Positions 16,792 through 25,327 of a DNA stretch of 64,000 bases are shown here, one piece after another (the stretch's first letter is position 1; every line of letters begins with the position of its first letter). This DNA is from UBA6170 sp034429975. Its GTDB lineage: Bacteria > Chloroflexota > Anaerolineae > Anaerolineales > Anaerolineaceae. The position numbers and the translations under genes are program-made. Below the pieces are notes generated by a model. It was not told the DNA's origin and made no database searches. It saw only the letters and a program-made list of their open reading frames with translations. The stretch spans positions 62,001-126,000 of the forward strand of contig DAOUFM010000076.1 in assembly GCA_034429975.1 (NCBI GenBank), read 5' to 3'.

Positions 16792-17042
16792 AAGAAGTCA
16801 TTAAAAATAAAACTGGAAAAATTGTCAGATTTATGTGAGTTTTTGAGTGAGTTTTCTTTTGAGTTAAGTTCTTCTGTGCATGAAACTAACAAAACAATAA
16901 GAGACATTAAAGATCAACCTATTTTTAAATGCAGCGATTAATGCAGACGTAGATGTAATTCTAAAAGGAGATAAAGATTTCCTTTTTTTATAAAAATGGA
17001 ACATCCAAGATGCATGAGCGTTTCTCAATTTTCAGAGAGTGA
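16792..17042 (+). pseudogene. Decayed PIN-domain toxin gene
   Basis: Three frames joined in order read like the C-terminal part of a PIN-family toxin ribonuclease. Frame one (16792-16926) gives LEKLSDLCEFLSEFSFEL then IRDIKDQPIF. After an extra T in the run at 16922-16926, frame two gives NAAINADVDVILKGDKDFL, the PIN acidic motif. After a change in the T run at 16983-16989, frame three gives MEHPRCMSVSQF. The N-terminal half with the first catalytic Asp is absent. No antitoxin is adjacent. The GDKDF and DQPI patterns are family hallmarks; the joining is my inference. Confidence 0.7.
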
Positions 17043-17226
17043 AGGGCTGTTTTTGACTGAAAATTGCTTGCTTTTAATATACAGAAAATTTTTTTACGAA
17101 TAAACTTGGGTTTGGTACAGTTAATTGATCGTGATAAAATAATTGCTTGAGTAGATACTCCATATAAATATCTGATGGGGGATGTGGTTTCACAATATCA
17201 AAATAATAAAATGAGAGGTGTAGAAG
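17043..17226. other. Non-coding stretch before the 106-residue membrane protein gene
   Basis: AT-rich sequence with no convincing gene, repeat or terminator. It probably holds the promoter of the downstream gene, but I could not fix one. Confidence 0.5.
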
Positions 17227-17547
17227 ATGAGTAAAAATAAGTTTCCATGGTTAAGCACGGTTTTATATGTTTTGGCTGCCTTATTTCTGGTTTATGCATT
17301 TTGGTCGGTAAGTTTTTCAGCTAAAACAATTGGCGACATGATGGCACAGGGCCGGTTAGTTTTCAAAGGCAGTGAGTATGAAATTATTAATTTCTATATG
17401 ACCAACGTAGCTCAATATTTTGTTTATGCGGTTGTTCTTTTTGTTTTAGGGCGGATCACGTTTTTCTTCACCTATGACGAAGACGACGAATCAGATGAAA
17501 TTGTTGAACTGATTGAAAAATTTGATGATGATTCCGAGGAAGGATAA
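17227..17547 (+). CDS. Small membrane protein with acidic tail
   Basis: A 106-residue protein with two predicted membrane helices (about 9-29 and 62-82) and an acidic C-terminus (YDEDDESDEIVELIEKFDDDSEEG). With few positive charges outside the N-terminal MSKNK, both ends are probably cytoplasmic. GAGGTG precedes the ATG and an intrinsic terminator follows, so it is a single-gene unit. No family was recognised. Confidence 0.75.
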   Translation: MSKNKFPWLSTVLYVLAALFLVYAFWSVSFSAKTIGDMMAQGRLVFKGSEYEIINFYMTNVAQYFVYAVVLFVLGRITFFFTYDEDDESDEIVELIEKFDDDSEEG

Positions 17548-17596
17548 TTGATTTAATTTTTTTCTATTTCGATAAAATAGATTTTTACAATTATAA

Positions 17597-17632
17597 AGAA
17601 TAGTGGAAGAATTAAATCCGCTATTCTTTTTT
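17597..17632 (+). terminator. Intrinsic terminator
   Basis: AGAATAGTGGA (17597..17607) pairs with TCCGCTATTCT (17617..17627) with one G-T pair; a T run follows. Confidence 0.9.
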
Positions 17633-17739
17633 GGATTAAATAATAGGGAACGAAAATTCATCCAGCTTCGTCTTTTTAAATGGAATGTTTTTCTTAGAAA
17701 ATACTCCTATAATTGAATGTGATAGACAGGAGGTCTAGA

Positions 17740-18720
17740 ATGCGAAAATTAATAACGAGCATTTTTATTCTTGTGATGATATTGGGTGTTTCAGGATGTA
17801 ATTTATCACCGAAAAACCTGAATCCCACACCATTTTTCCCGACGCCAAACTATACAATGACTGCTCTTTTTACAGTGGATGAAAATAAACCAACCAATCC
17901 ACCGCCGGATTTTTCTCTGAATACAACAGAACCTGAATTGCCAACCTTGAATCCGATTGTTCCGGCTACTGAAGTTCCTACTCAGGTAGTGCCAACGAAT
18001 ACGCCCACACCGACTGCGATACCGCCAACCAATACTCCCTTACCGCCAACGATGACTAGTACGGAAGCCCCCATCCGTCCCGGAACCTGGGTTACAGGAA
18101 AGTACATGCCTACTCCCCCTGTATTTGATTCGGTTTGGGATGAGTGGGAAGCGATTAAATACCCCGCCAAGAATATTGTTTACGGAAAAGATAATTGGAA
18201 AAATTCTGAAGATTTGGAAGGTTCCTTCCGGGTGGGTTGGAATGATACTTATTTATACATTGCCGTCAAAGTTCTTGACGATAAATACGTTCAAAATTCA
18301 ACTGGCAAGGATCTTTATAAAGGCGATAGTATTGAGATTTTACTCGACACCAACTTGTATGGTGATTTGAATGAAAAAAGTTTGAGTTCTGATGACTACC
18401 AGATTGGTATTTCACCTGGCAAAGGCGGAACTGATGGTCCCAAGGAAGCTTATCTCTGGTATCCATCTGGAAAAGCAGGTAATTTAAGCGATGTTTTGAT
18501 TGCATCTTCAGGCGGGGATGGTGTTTATCGGGTAGAAATCGGAATCCCATGGAGCGTTTTCGGGGTTACACCAACCAAAGGACAGCAGTTTGGTTTTGGA
18601 TTATCCATTTCTGATAATGACGATCCCAGCCAAAACGTTCAACAAAGCATGGTCTCGAATTTAACCAATCGCACATTAACTGACCCGACTACCTGGACTG
18701 TTCTAACGCTGGCTAAATGA
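17740..18720 (+). CDS. Lipoprotein with CBM9/DOMON-like sugar-binding domain
   Basis: A 326-residue predicted lipoprotein. The signal MRKLITSIFILVMILGVSGC ends in a lipobox. A long Thr/Pro/Asn-rich spacer (about 30-120) leads to a beta-sandwich domain (about 125-326) with VFDSVWDEWEAI, FRVGWNDTYLYIAVKVLDD, YKGDSIEILLDTNLYGDL and YRVEIGIPWSVFG. These are typical of family 9 carbohydrate-binding modules. It probably holds a glycan or is an accessory cell-surface protein. The start is ATG 17740, because AGGAGG lies at 17728-17733; an earlier in-frame TTG is not used. Confidence 0.85.
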   Translation: MRKLITSIFILVMILGVSGCNLSPKNLNPTPFFPTPNYTMTALFTVDENKPTNPPPDFSLNTTEPELPTLNPIVPATEVPTQVVPTNTPTPTAIPPTNTPLPPTMTSTEAPIRPGTWVTGKYMPTPPVFDSVWDEWEAIKYPAKNIVYGKDNWKNSEDLEGSFRVGWNDTYLYIAVKVLDDKYVQNSTGKDLYKGDSIEILLDTNLYGDLNEKSLSSDDYQIGISPGKGGTDGPKEAYLWYPSGKAGNLSDVLIASSGGDGVYRVEIGIPWSVFGVTPTKGQQFGFGLSISDNDDPSQNVQQSMVSNLTNRTLTDPTTWTVLTLAK

Positions 18721-18737
18721 TGATTGAGTATTTTATC

Positions 18738-19571
18738 TCAGAATAGAATTGAAGATAATTCAGCCCGATAATTTCTGGTAAGTTCGTTATCCTCGCCTAA
18801 TAATTCAAACAAGGCGAGGATAACTTTTTGGGCCAGTCCATTCCGATATTTTTTATTTTGTCTCAAGATATCCAATAAACCGTCCAATGCTGCCGGGATA
18901 TTATTTCTGGATGCGAGCCGGATACTATTTGAAAAAGCTGAGTCCAGGTCGTTATTCAGCGGCAAGTTGTTTTGTTTCAGATAACCAAGAGATTCGGCAT
19001 AAGGCATGAGGATTTCTGCGATACGGTATTGCTTGCTGGCGGGAAAGTTTCTCAGGTTTAACAGAGCATCGAAAGGTTCTCCCTGACCAAGCTGTGCTTT
19101 CGCCAATCCTAATAGAACTTCTGGACGATCCGGATATTGGTCGAACAAATCCAGAAAACAATCTTCTGCTTCCTTCCACTCATGATTGGCTAATAAACTA
19201 ATCCCTTTTTCCAGAGTCAGGCTGTCTCTACTGGGCGGAGTGATATTCGCAATAAAAGATCGAATTCTTTCCTCAGGTTGTAACCCCACAAATTCACCAA
19301 CTACATCAGCGCCACTAAAAGCTTTGACAGTTGGAACAGTTCTCACACCGAATTGAAGCGCCAAATTCGGATTACTATCAACGTCCACTTTTGCTAGACG
19401 GAAACTACCCATTGCCTCGTAAGCGATGTTTTCTAAGAGAGGGCTCAATGTTTTGCAAGGACGGCACCAGGTAGCCCAAAAATCAACAACTACCGGCGTA
19501 TTCTGAGAATAAGCCAGCACTTCATATTCAAAATCAGTCTCATTAACGTTAACAATAAATTCTGATGTCAT
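18738..19571 (-). CDS. Thioredoxin-TPR protein (CnoX/YbbN type)
   Basis: A 277-residue cytoplasmic protein. An N-terminal thioredoxin fold (1-110) carries FWATWCRPCK, so both redox Cys (36 and 39) are present, with Arg in place of the usual Gly; FGVRTVPTVKAF supplies the cis-Pro. A TPR-like helical region (115-277) with EVLLGLAKAQLGQGEPFDALL follows. YbbN/CnoX proteins pass oxidised or unfolded clients to GroEL, and groESL lies 13 kb away in this window. Here the intact CxxC suggests true thiol chemistry. GGAG precedes the ATG. Confidence 0.88.
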   Translation of the reverse strand: MTSEFIVNVNETDFEYEVLAYSQNTPVVVDFWATWCRPCKTLSPLLENIAYEAMGSFRLAKVDVDSNPNLALQFGVRTVPTVKAFSGADVVGEFVGLQPEERIRSFIANITPPSRDSLTLEKGISLLANHEWKEAEDCFLDLFDQYPDRPEVLLGLAKAQLGQGEPFDALLNLRNFPASKQYRIAEILMPYAESLGYLKQNNLPLNNDLDSAFSNSIRLASRNNIPAALDGLLDILRQNKKYRNGLAQKVILALFELLGEDNELTRNYRAELSSILF

Positions 19572-19633
19572 CTACTCAGCTCCATCTTTGATGAAGTTCT
19601 TATCCATTAATTGTATCAAAGCTTTCCTGAAAA

Positions 19634-20062
19634 TTAGGATTCCCCATCATCGTTTGAGCTTAATCCAGGTTGATTAATCGAAATCACATCTCCATGAACA
19701 TTGATGACTATTTTAAAACCCATTATCCCCATGTATGACCTGGATTCCTGCGGAATACCGGTTTCCAATAATTTATCAAATTGATCATCCATGTTTTTTA
19801 ACTGGTTCGCGATCATTGCATAAGTGAAAATATCTTCCTGACCAATCATTTTGGCAGCTTGTTGAGTGAGGAAATCTTCTTTTCCCTCTATCATCGATTT
19901 CATTTGATCAAAAACCTGCCGGTCTACTGTCTCTGAGAGGATATGACGTTTAAACCCATGATCCTCCACCACATAGCAGGAATCCTGACCGATATAAACA
20001 TGGTCAACTGGGTTGTCGTTTTCGTCAAAGACGAGACCTGCAAATAATGCATGTTTTAACAT
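19634..20062 (-). CDS. Conserved-looking protein of unknown function
   Basis: A 142-residue soluble protein with no signal peptide, membrane segment or recognised motif. The start (MLKHALFAGLVFDENDNPVDHVYIGQDSCYVVED) looks like beta strands, the middle (DFLTQQAAKMIGQEDIFTYAMIANQLKNMDDQFDKLLE) is helical, and the end (MGFKIVINVHGDVISINQP) is again strand-like. AGGAGAATT precedes the ATG. It lies between a thioredoxin-TPR gene and an L,D-transpeptidase gene on the same strand. I do not recognise it. Confidence 0.7.
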   Translation of the reverse strand: MLKHALFAGLVFDENDNPVDHVYIGQDSCYVVEDHGFKRHILSETVDRQVFDQMKSMIEGKEDFLTQQAAKMIGQEDIFTYAMIANQLKNMDDQFDKLLETGIPQESRSYMGIMGFKIVINVHGDVISINQPGLSSNDDGES

Positions 20063-20129
20063 AATTCTCCTCTTTTAAAAGGATAACATGAATGTATTAA
20101 TATTCTAAAAGAATTCAAATAAAACTTTG

Positions 20130-21191
20130 TTAGAATATTTCAACCCTGGTGCCATTATTTTCCTGGTAGGTTTCCTCTCCAAATGGGACAGCAGGAGATG
20201 ACCAGCGGTAAATCCATAACGCATCTGTTGGAGAGAGATTTATGCATCCATGACTGCGGGGTTTCCCATAATCATTGTGCCAGTAAGTACCGTGAAAAGA
20301 TACGCCACTTTCTGTCAGGTAAGTCACCCAGGGAATTCCGGGTAAATCATAACTATTCGGTGCCGCTGGATCTCCGGCAGCCATATGGCGAGAAGGTCTT
20401 TTACGATTGGTTATATAAGTTCCTGGCTGGGTGCGATAATCTCCATCAATAAAACGCCCGCCAGTGGCAGTTTTCGCCGAAAAAACTGGTTTATTGTTTT
20501 CATAAGCTATCACCAGTTGATCTGCTAAATGTATTTCAATTAATTTGTTTTCCAGGGGAATTTCAGGAGAGAGCGGGGTAAGCTCATCCGGTTCAATTAA
20601 ATGAATATGCGTGGCTTCAACATAATAATGGATTTTCCATTTATCATCCGAAATTTTATACCAGAGTTTTTGTTTACTATCCCTTAGCGCACTTTTTACC
20701 CAGAAAACCGAGCCATAATATAAACGGTAGGTAATTAAATGCAATGAATTTGGGTGCCAGACTGCGTTGGTGAAGGGGACGGTTACCTCTCCCAAACGGC
20801 CCTGTTCCGATATTTCCTCAACCTCAGGGTTTGACAAGATACAAACTGGTTGAATATTCCCGGAATGAACAAAACCTGGATCGCCCATTTCATACCAGAT
20901 CCGGTTGTAAGCCGGTTCTTCATCCCCGATAGTGACTGAGAGAATCGGGTGAACATGATCTTTCCATAAAGTACTGATTAATTTGGATTTCGTTGATGGA
21001 GATTGATGAACATCAACCGTAGAAGCAATGACACGGCCATGAGAAGGGACAAATTCTGCTGACGAAATCTTTGCAGGACTGAAAAAGTCATGATTTATGT
21101 AGGGGAGTACCATCAACCCAAACAGGCTTTGGGAAGAGATTTTCATGAATTCTCGTCGCGATATTGGCTTCTTACTCCCAAACAAATTCAT
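20130..21191 (-). CDS. L,D-transpeptidase with twin-arginine signal
   Basis: A 353-residue exported enzyme. The N-terminus SRREFMKISSQSLFGLMVLPYI is a Tat-type signal. An SH3-like region (about 50-125, RVIASTVDVHQSPSTKSKLI) precedes the YkuD domain (about 215-353). The catalytic motif HGTYWHNDYGKPRSHGCINLSP contains the nucleophile Cys. It would form 3-3 or 4-3 crosslinks or attach proteins to peptidoglycan. The start is ATG 21191, with AAGGG seven bases upstream; TTG 21194 is adjacent. The next gene upstream is a second L,D-transpeptidase. Confidence 0.9.
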   Translation of the reverse strand: MNLFGSKKPISRREFMKISSQSLFGLMVLPYINHDFFSPAKISSAEFVPSHGRVIASTVDVHQSPSTKSKLISTLWKDHVHPILSVTIGDEEPAYNRIWYEMGDPGFVHSGNIQPVCILSNPEVEEISEQGRLGEVTVPFTNAVWHPNSLHLITYRLYYGSVFWVKSALRDSKQKLWYKISDDKWKIHYYVEATHIHLIEPDELTPLSPEIPLENKLIEIHLADQLVIAYENNKPVFSAKTATGGRFIDGDYRTQPGTYITNRKRPSRHMAAGDPAAPNSYDLPGIPWVTYLTESGVSFHGTYWHNDYGKPRSHGCINLSPTDALWIYRWSSPAVPFGEETYQENNGTRVEIF

Positions 21192-21205
21192 CAATTTACC
21201 CTTAC

Positions 21206-22267
21206 CTACTCGTGAACATTAACCAAGGTACCGACGGATGCGAAATCGTAAATCCATTCGGCTTCAGAAGTACGCATATTGACGCAGCCATGGCTCATGG
21301 GGTAGCCAAAATTATCGTGCCAATAAGTACCATGCAGTCCATAGCCTTTATAAAAATACATTGTAAAAGGCACATTGGGCAAGTTGTAGCCAGGTCCAAC
21401 CATGTTGGCATAACGATATTTACCCCATATATGAAACTGCCCGATTACGGTTGGCGTGAGAGGTAAACCAGTGGATACCAGAAACGAATTAACGATATTT
21501 TCACCGACATAGGCATAGACCATTTGATCGCTCAAATCAACGTCAATCCAGCGGGTATTTTCATCGACCTCATCCGGAATCTGGACTCCATAATTCGATG
21601 GCATGGTAGGTCTGGGAGTTGCTGTCGCTGTAAAGGTAGGGGTAAAAGTTGGCGTAGCCGTTTCGGTTGGTTTACTGGTTGCGGTGGCTGTAGCAGTTGG
21701 TGTCGCTGTGGGTGTTGAGGTGGCTGTCGCAGTCGCAGTAGCGGTAGGGGTGATAGTTAATTTTGGAATAACTCCTTGAGGACGTTGAACAATGGGTTGT
21801 TCGGCAAAAACTATTTTGATGGTTGGAAGAGACAGCCAGACACCGAATAAAACCAAAATTGACACAATTGCTAATGCGCTTATTTTTAGCCACATCCAGT
21901 TATGGCTGGAAGGCTTTTTGGTGTTTGCAGACGGTGTTTTTTGGAGAGGTGATTGCGTTGGTAAATTAGGAGACGCAACAGAGGACGCAGTAACTTTCTC
22001 TTTTTCCTGTCTCAAACGTTTAATTGCCCAATTCATACCCTGTCTGGCACGTTGTGACCCGGGGTTTATTTCCAGGGCTTTAATCAGATAACGTACACTA
22101 TCTTCTGGTTTTGTGCAGGCAGCCAGAATCAACCAGCCATCTTCCATCTCAGGGGATATTTCCGTCAGAATTTTCGCCCAATGGTATGTTTCGGGGTAAT
22201 TTTTGGTGCGTAAATATTCGCGGGCTTTTTGAAGTGCCTGTGAAGGAGTCATTGAATTAGTTGGCAT
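21206..22267 (-). CDS. L,D-transpeptidase with cytoplasmic TPR-like domain and Thr/Ala-rich linker
   Basis: A 353-residue membrane protein. The N-terminal helical TPR-like segment (5-80, ALQKAREYLRTKNYPETYHWAKILTEISPEMEDGWLIL) stays in the cytoplasm. One membrane helix (about 132-152) and a Thr/Ala/Pro linker (about 170-240) lead to the YkuD domain (about 245-353) with HGTYWHDNFGYPMSHGCVNMRTSE. It would crosslink peptidoglycan while sensing or binding a cytoplasmic partner. Its ATG shares one base with the stop codon of the amidase gene, showing translational coupling. Confidence 0.9.
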   Translation of the reverse strand: MPTNSMTPSQALQKAREYLRTKNYPETYHWAKILTEISPEMEDGWLILAACTKPEDSVRYLIKALEINPGSQRARQGMNWAIKRLRQEKEKVTASSVASPNLPTQSPLQKTPSANTKKPSSHNWMWLKISALAIVSILVLFGVWLSLPTIKIVFAEQPIVQRPQGVIPKLTITPTATATATATSTPTATPTATATATSKPTETATPTFTPTFTATATPRPTMPSNYGVQIPDEVDENTRWIDVDLSDQMVYAYVGENIVNSFLVSTGLPLTPTVIGQFHIWGKYRYANMVGPGYNLPNVPFTMYFYKGYGLHGTYWHDNFGYPMSHGCVNMRTSEAEWIYDFASVGTLVNVHE

Positions 22268-23052
22268 TATGGTATCTCAGACAGATAATCCTCGGGTATG
22301 TTTTCTTTGTTAATAAAACACTGAATTCCAGCAACGATACCATCAGCAAGCAATTCCGGTTGGTTGCGAATAATTTGCTCATCCAGATTTAAAAACCCGG
22401 TTTCGATGATTGCGGCAGTGGTTTCTTTGTTAATTTCACTGAATGTATGATAGCTGGTCATATCTGGGGTAATCGTATTAACATGAAACTTTAATCCGGT
22501 GGCCTCGTGATAGCGGTAGATCAAACATTTTTCTAATCTCTCTGATCGATCCTGGTAAAGACTATCGGCCGGGGCTGCAACCTTAAACCCGGTTGCTTCA
22601 TCATTGATATAATCACAAGAATCATTGTGAATGGATACAAGAACCATGCCGTTATATTGTGCCAGTCTTGGATCGAACTCCTCCAGTAAATCAACTGTAA
22701 AGCCCAAATTTTTCAATTTTTGAACAACAAAAGTAGCAATTTTTAAATTAGCTTCCATTTCAGTAAAGCCATCAGAACAGACTGCACCTGAATCATTGCC
22801 ATAATGCCCTGCCACGATTCCAATCCTTGCAGGTGGTAATTGTGTGGGAGTCGGGTAAGTACCAACCGATTGAGACTGCCAAATATCATAAATATTTTGC
22901 ATTTGATTGGAAAACAGGTTGGAAGGAGTCCACATTGTAAAAATAGTAGCTGCCAGAATGGCTATTCCAATGAAGCTCAAAATAGCATTTCCAGCATTGA
23001 AACTAATTTTTACGTTTTGATTATTTAATGTCTTTCGATCCTTGTTAAGCAT
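22267..23052 (-). CDS. N-acetylmuramoyl-L-alanine amidase (Amidase_3)
   Basis: A 261-residue membrane-anchored enzyme that cuts the MurNAc-L-Ala bond of peptidoglycan. A basic N-terminus and one membrane helix (about 22-42) are followed by a short linker with PTPTQLPPA, then the zinc amidase domain (about 75-250): IGIVAGHYGNDSG, FTEMEANLKIA, VSIHNDSC and AAIIETGFLN supply the metal ligands and catalytic Glu. It is the first gene of an amidase-LDT-LDT cluster. A -10 six bases before the ATG suggests a leaderless mRNA. Confidence 0.92.
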   Translation of the reverse strand: MLNKDRKTLNNQNVKISFNAGNAILSFIGIAILAATIFTMWTPSNLFSNQMQNIYDIWQSQSVGTYPTPTQLPPARIGIVAGHYGNDSGAVCSDGFTEMEANLKIATFVVQKLKNLGFTVDLLEEFDPRLAQYNGMVLVSIHNDSCDYINDEATGFKVAAPADSLYQDRSERLEKCLIYRYHEATGLKFHVNTITPDMTSYHTFSEINKETTAAIIETGFLNLDEQIIRNQPELLADGIVAGIQCFINKENIPEDYLSEIP

Positions 23053-23058
23053 TTAATG

Positions 23059-23087
23059 ATAGTACCATCCTTAACTTTTGATTACAA
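23059..23087 (-). promoter_or_regulatory. Amidase operon promoter, probable leaderless start
   Basis: TTGTAA (23087..23082), a 17-bp spacer and TACTAT (23064..23059) lie six bases before the ATG at 23052. No Shine-Dalgarno is present between them. Confidence 0.6.
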
Positions 23088-23115
23088 GCCAGAAATTTTT
23101 AAAAGTAAGTCAAAC

Positions 23116-23145
23116 TTGTACAAATAAACAATGAACTATTATAAA
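23116..23145 (+). promoter_or_regulatory. Candidate promoter of the flavin reductase/AMMECR1 pair
   Basis: TTGTAC (23116..23121), an 18-bp spacer and TATAAA (23140..23145). A second TATAAT at 23161 has no good -35. Confidence 0.4.
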
Positions 23146-23201
23146 TATATACGAAAAAAGTATAATGAGTTTAACAAAAACTTTTTAAAAAGGGATGGGA
23201 T

Positions 23202-23693
23202 ATGGGTATTTCCGCTGAAGAAATAAAACAGGTCATGAGAAATTGGTGCAGTGGGGTTGCAATTGTCACCAGCAGTTATGAGAATATAATCCATGGGATG
23301 ACGATCAACTCATTTACATCTGTCTCGATTGATCCACCGCTGGTCACCGTCACATTAGCCAATAACACGCGGACTTATGAGTTTGTAAAAAAAACAAATG
23401 AATTTGGCATTACCATTTTATCATCACGCCAGAAAGAGTTGAGTGACAGGTTTGCCGGAAAAATTAGTGATTGGGAACACCGTTTTGATGGCGTTGATGT
23501 TTTTACAATGTCAGGACCTTCGCCAATGATTTCGGGAGGGGTGGCCTGGATGAGTTGTAAAGTAATAAATGAAATAAACCTTGGTTCTTCCTCATTGTTT
23601 ATTGCTGAGGTGACAGACACTCAGATTGGTTCTGGAGAGCCTTTGTTGTATCATTATCAGAGTTATTATTATTTAGGGAACAAAGTGAAATGA
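23202..23693 (+). CDS. Flavin reductase family protein
   Basis: A 163-residue FMN-binding split-barrel protein of the HpaC/flavin reductase-like type. VMRNWCSGVAIVTSSYENIIHGMTINSFTSVSIDPPLVTVTLANNTRT is the usual flavin-binding stretch, and ISGGVAWMSCKV and LFIAEVTDTQ are also family-like. Such proteins reduce FMN or FAD with NAD(P)H, sometimes for a partner monooxygenase. Its stop overlaps the AMMECR1 start by four bases, so the two are coupled. GGGATGGG upstream is the ribosome site. Confidence 0.88.
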   Translation: MGISAEEIKQVMRNWCSGVAIVTSSYENIIHGMTINSFTSVSIDPPLVTVTLANNTRTYEFVKKTNEFGITILSSRQKELSDRFAGKISDWEHRFDGVDVFTMSGPSPMISGGVAWMSCKVINEINLGSSSLFIAEVTDTQIGSGEPLLYHYQSYYYLGNKVK

Positions 23694-24262
23694 CAGGATT
23701 AGATGATGCAGATAAGAAAATATTATTGAATATTGCCAGAGAGGCAATCATAAACGCTGTCCAAAACAAAGAACTACCTGTACTTGATCTCAACAATTAT
23801 TCAAAAAAATTACAAGAAGATGGAGCCTCTTTTGTGACTTTACACCAAAAAAGTGATGGAAAGTTGAGAGGTTGTATTGGAACTTTAACGGCTTATCAGC
23901 CGTTAATATTGGATGTTCAGGCTCACGCGGTTGCTGCTGCTTTGGAAGATTACCGGTTTTCTCCGGTATCACTTTCTGAAGTCAAAGATTTAGAGATAGA
24001 AATTTCAAGGTTAACTACTCCCACCCCACTTAATTATTCCAAACCTAACGATCTGCCCAAACTGCTAAAAAGTAAAATAGATGGTGTCATTCTTCGCAAT
24101 GGTTCTCATAAGGCTACCTTCTTACCTCAAGTGTGGGAGCAACTACCTGACGCAGAGAAATTTTTGGACCATCTTTGCATGAAAATGGGAGCTAATCCCG
24201 ACTTGTGGAGAAAAAAGATCCTGGATGTTGCCATCTACCAGGTGGAAGAATTTCATGAATAA
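23690..24262 (+). CDS. AMMECR1 domain protein (AmmeMemoRadiSam protein A type)
   Basis: A 190-residue protein that matches the AMMECR1 domain: GASFVTLHQKSDGKLRGCIGTL, with the hallmark LRGCIGT, and DGVILRNGSHKATFLPQVWEQLPDAEKFLDHLCMKMGAN. In many genomes this domain occurs with Memo-like and radical SAM proteins; here it is coupled to a flavin reductase and those partners are not nearby. The biochemical role of AMMECR1 is unsettled. The length fits the single domain. Confidence 0.92.
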   Translation: MTGLDDADKKILLNIAREAIINAVQNKELPVLDLNNYSKKLQEDGASFVTLHQKSDGKLRGCIGTLTAYQPLILDVQAHAVAAALEDYRFSPVSLSEVKDLEIEISRLTTPTPLNYSKPNDLPKLLKSKIDGVILRNGSHKATFLPQVWEQLPDAEKFLDHLCMKMGANPDLWRKKILDVAIYQVEEFHE

Positions 24263-24300
24263 AAAAACCCCTCAATAAGTTTTCTTAGAGGGGTTTTTTT
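24261..24300 (+). terminator. Intrinsic terminator after the AMMECR1 gene
   Basis: CCCCTC pairs with GAGGGG and TAAG with CTTA around a TTTT loop, with a two-base bulge; seven Ts follow. Confidence 0.92.
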
Positions 24301-24316
24301 ATAATCAAAAAGTATT

Positions 24317-24967
24317 TTAAGCAGTCAATTGCTTGGAAACCACATAACCCTGACCGTACAGATGTCCCATAATCGCAAAAGCGTAGGGTGCTGTAACAAA
24401 AATACCTACCACACAGGCGATAGAACCCAATGAAGCGATAAAACTGGCGAGAGCTGTTCCTAAAAGAATTAATAAGTAGGTCACTAAATTGCTCTTAACC
24501 ATTTTGAAAACTTCACCGAAGGCCAAACCTGCTCCGATAGAATCATGTACTGCAACCCTGGCATAGGCTGCCGGCATTAACAGACCCAAAACAATCGAGT
24601 ATAGAAACATGAGAAAACCAAAGCAGGCACTGGCTACACCCACAACCAATCCCATTGATTGCTGGTCACTATTGCTGGCAATGGCAGTAAGAATAAGGAT
24701 CGGTAAATAGAAAATAAGCATGGGGATTGCATACACGAGTCCAACCACCCAGGCTTTAAAGCCACGTCCTAAATCAGCGCCAAATTCCATATTGGGAAGC
24801 GGGTTGGGATTATTGCGAATTACATTCAAGGCTACTTTTAGTGACCAACCCAGCAAAAAGAGTTGACCAACGACAGGGATGATAAGACCAATTAACCCAG
24901 GAATGATGATTTTCTTGAACCAATCCGGGTCTTGAAAAACAAAAGTAAAAGCATCTCCAAATTTCAT
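24317..24967 (-). CDS. DUF4013 membrane protein
   Basis: A 216-residue protein with about five to six membrane helices and a short cytoplasmic start (MKFGDAFTFVFQDPDWFKKIIIPGLI). The opening and GWSLKVALNVIRNNPNPLPNM match the DUF4013 family, found in Chloroflexota and archaea without a known role. AAGGAG precedes the ATG. It lies downstream of the DarA pair on the same strand, 91 bp apart, so co-transcription is possible. Confidence 0.82.
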   Translation of the reverse strand: MKFGDAFTFVFQDPDWFKKIIIPGLIGLIIPVVGQLFLLGWSLKVALNVIRNNPNPLPNMEFGADLGRGFKAWVVGLVYAIPMLIFYLPILILTAIASNSDQQSMGLVVGVASACFGFLMFLYSIVLGLLMPAAYARVAVHDSIGAGLAFGEVFKMVKSNLVTYLLILLGTALASFIASLGSIACVVGIFVTAPYAFAIMGHLYGQGYVVSKQLTA

Positions 24968-25058
24968 AATTACATCTCCTTATCAAAAAAAATAAAAATT
25001 TACCAACAAAACCAGTAATTCAATGAGGCCGCTATTTTTTGATTATACATGAAACAAA

Positions 25059-25325
25059 TTAAAAATGTGTAAAGCGATTAACATTAAGAACAAAGATAGT
25101 AGCACGTTTTTCGGCTGGTTCGTCAGGTGGTTCTAAATTATTGCGAATAACTTCTAAAGCTTGTTCAACTTTCTCATCCTCTAAGCCGATAAATAAGGTT
25201 GAATTTCCGCGGCGCAAGAACCCGCCAGTTGAGGCAATGTGAGTGACCCTGAATTCCGCCGAGGTAAGGGCTGTTGATACCGGATTCGTATCCCTATCGC
25301 GTAAAATTGCTATGATCATTTTCAT
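25059..25325 (-). CDS. DarA/PstA-like cyclic-di-AMP receptor protein
   Basis: An 88-residue PII-like protein. MKMIIAILRDRDTNPVSTALTSAEFRVTHIASTGGFLRRGNSTLFIGLEDEKVEQAL is typical of DarA (DUF970), where the GGFL and GNSTL residues bind c-di-AMP in a trimer. Its C-terminal half is short. It is separated by two bases from a longer paralogue, so they are almost certainly co-translated. GAGGAG precedes the ATG. Output partner unknown. Confidence 0.88.
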   Translation of the reverse strand: MKMIIAILRDRDTNPVSTALTSAEFRVTHIASTGGFLRRGNSTLFIGLEDEKVEQALEVIRNNLEPPDEPAEKRATIFVLNVNRFTHF

Positions 25326-25327
25326 AG

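Noticed and set aside
21612..21760. Short tandem DNA repeats.
   Set aside because: They encode the Thr/Ala linker of the L,D-transpeptidase and need no separate explanation; spacing is irregular, so not a CRISPR.
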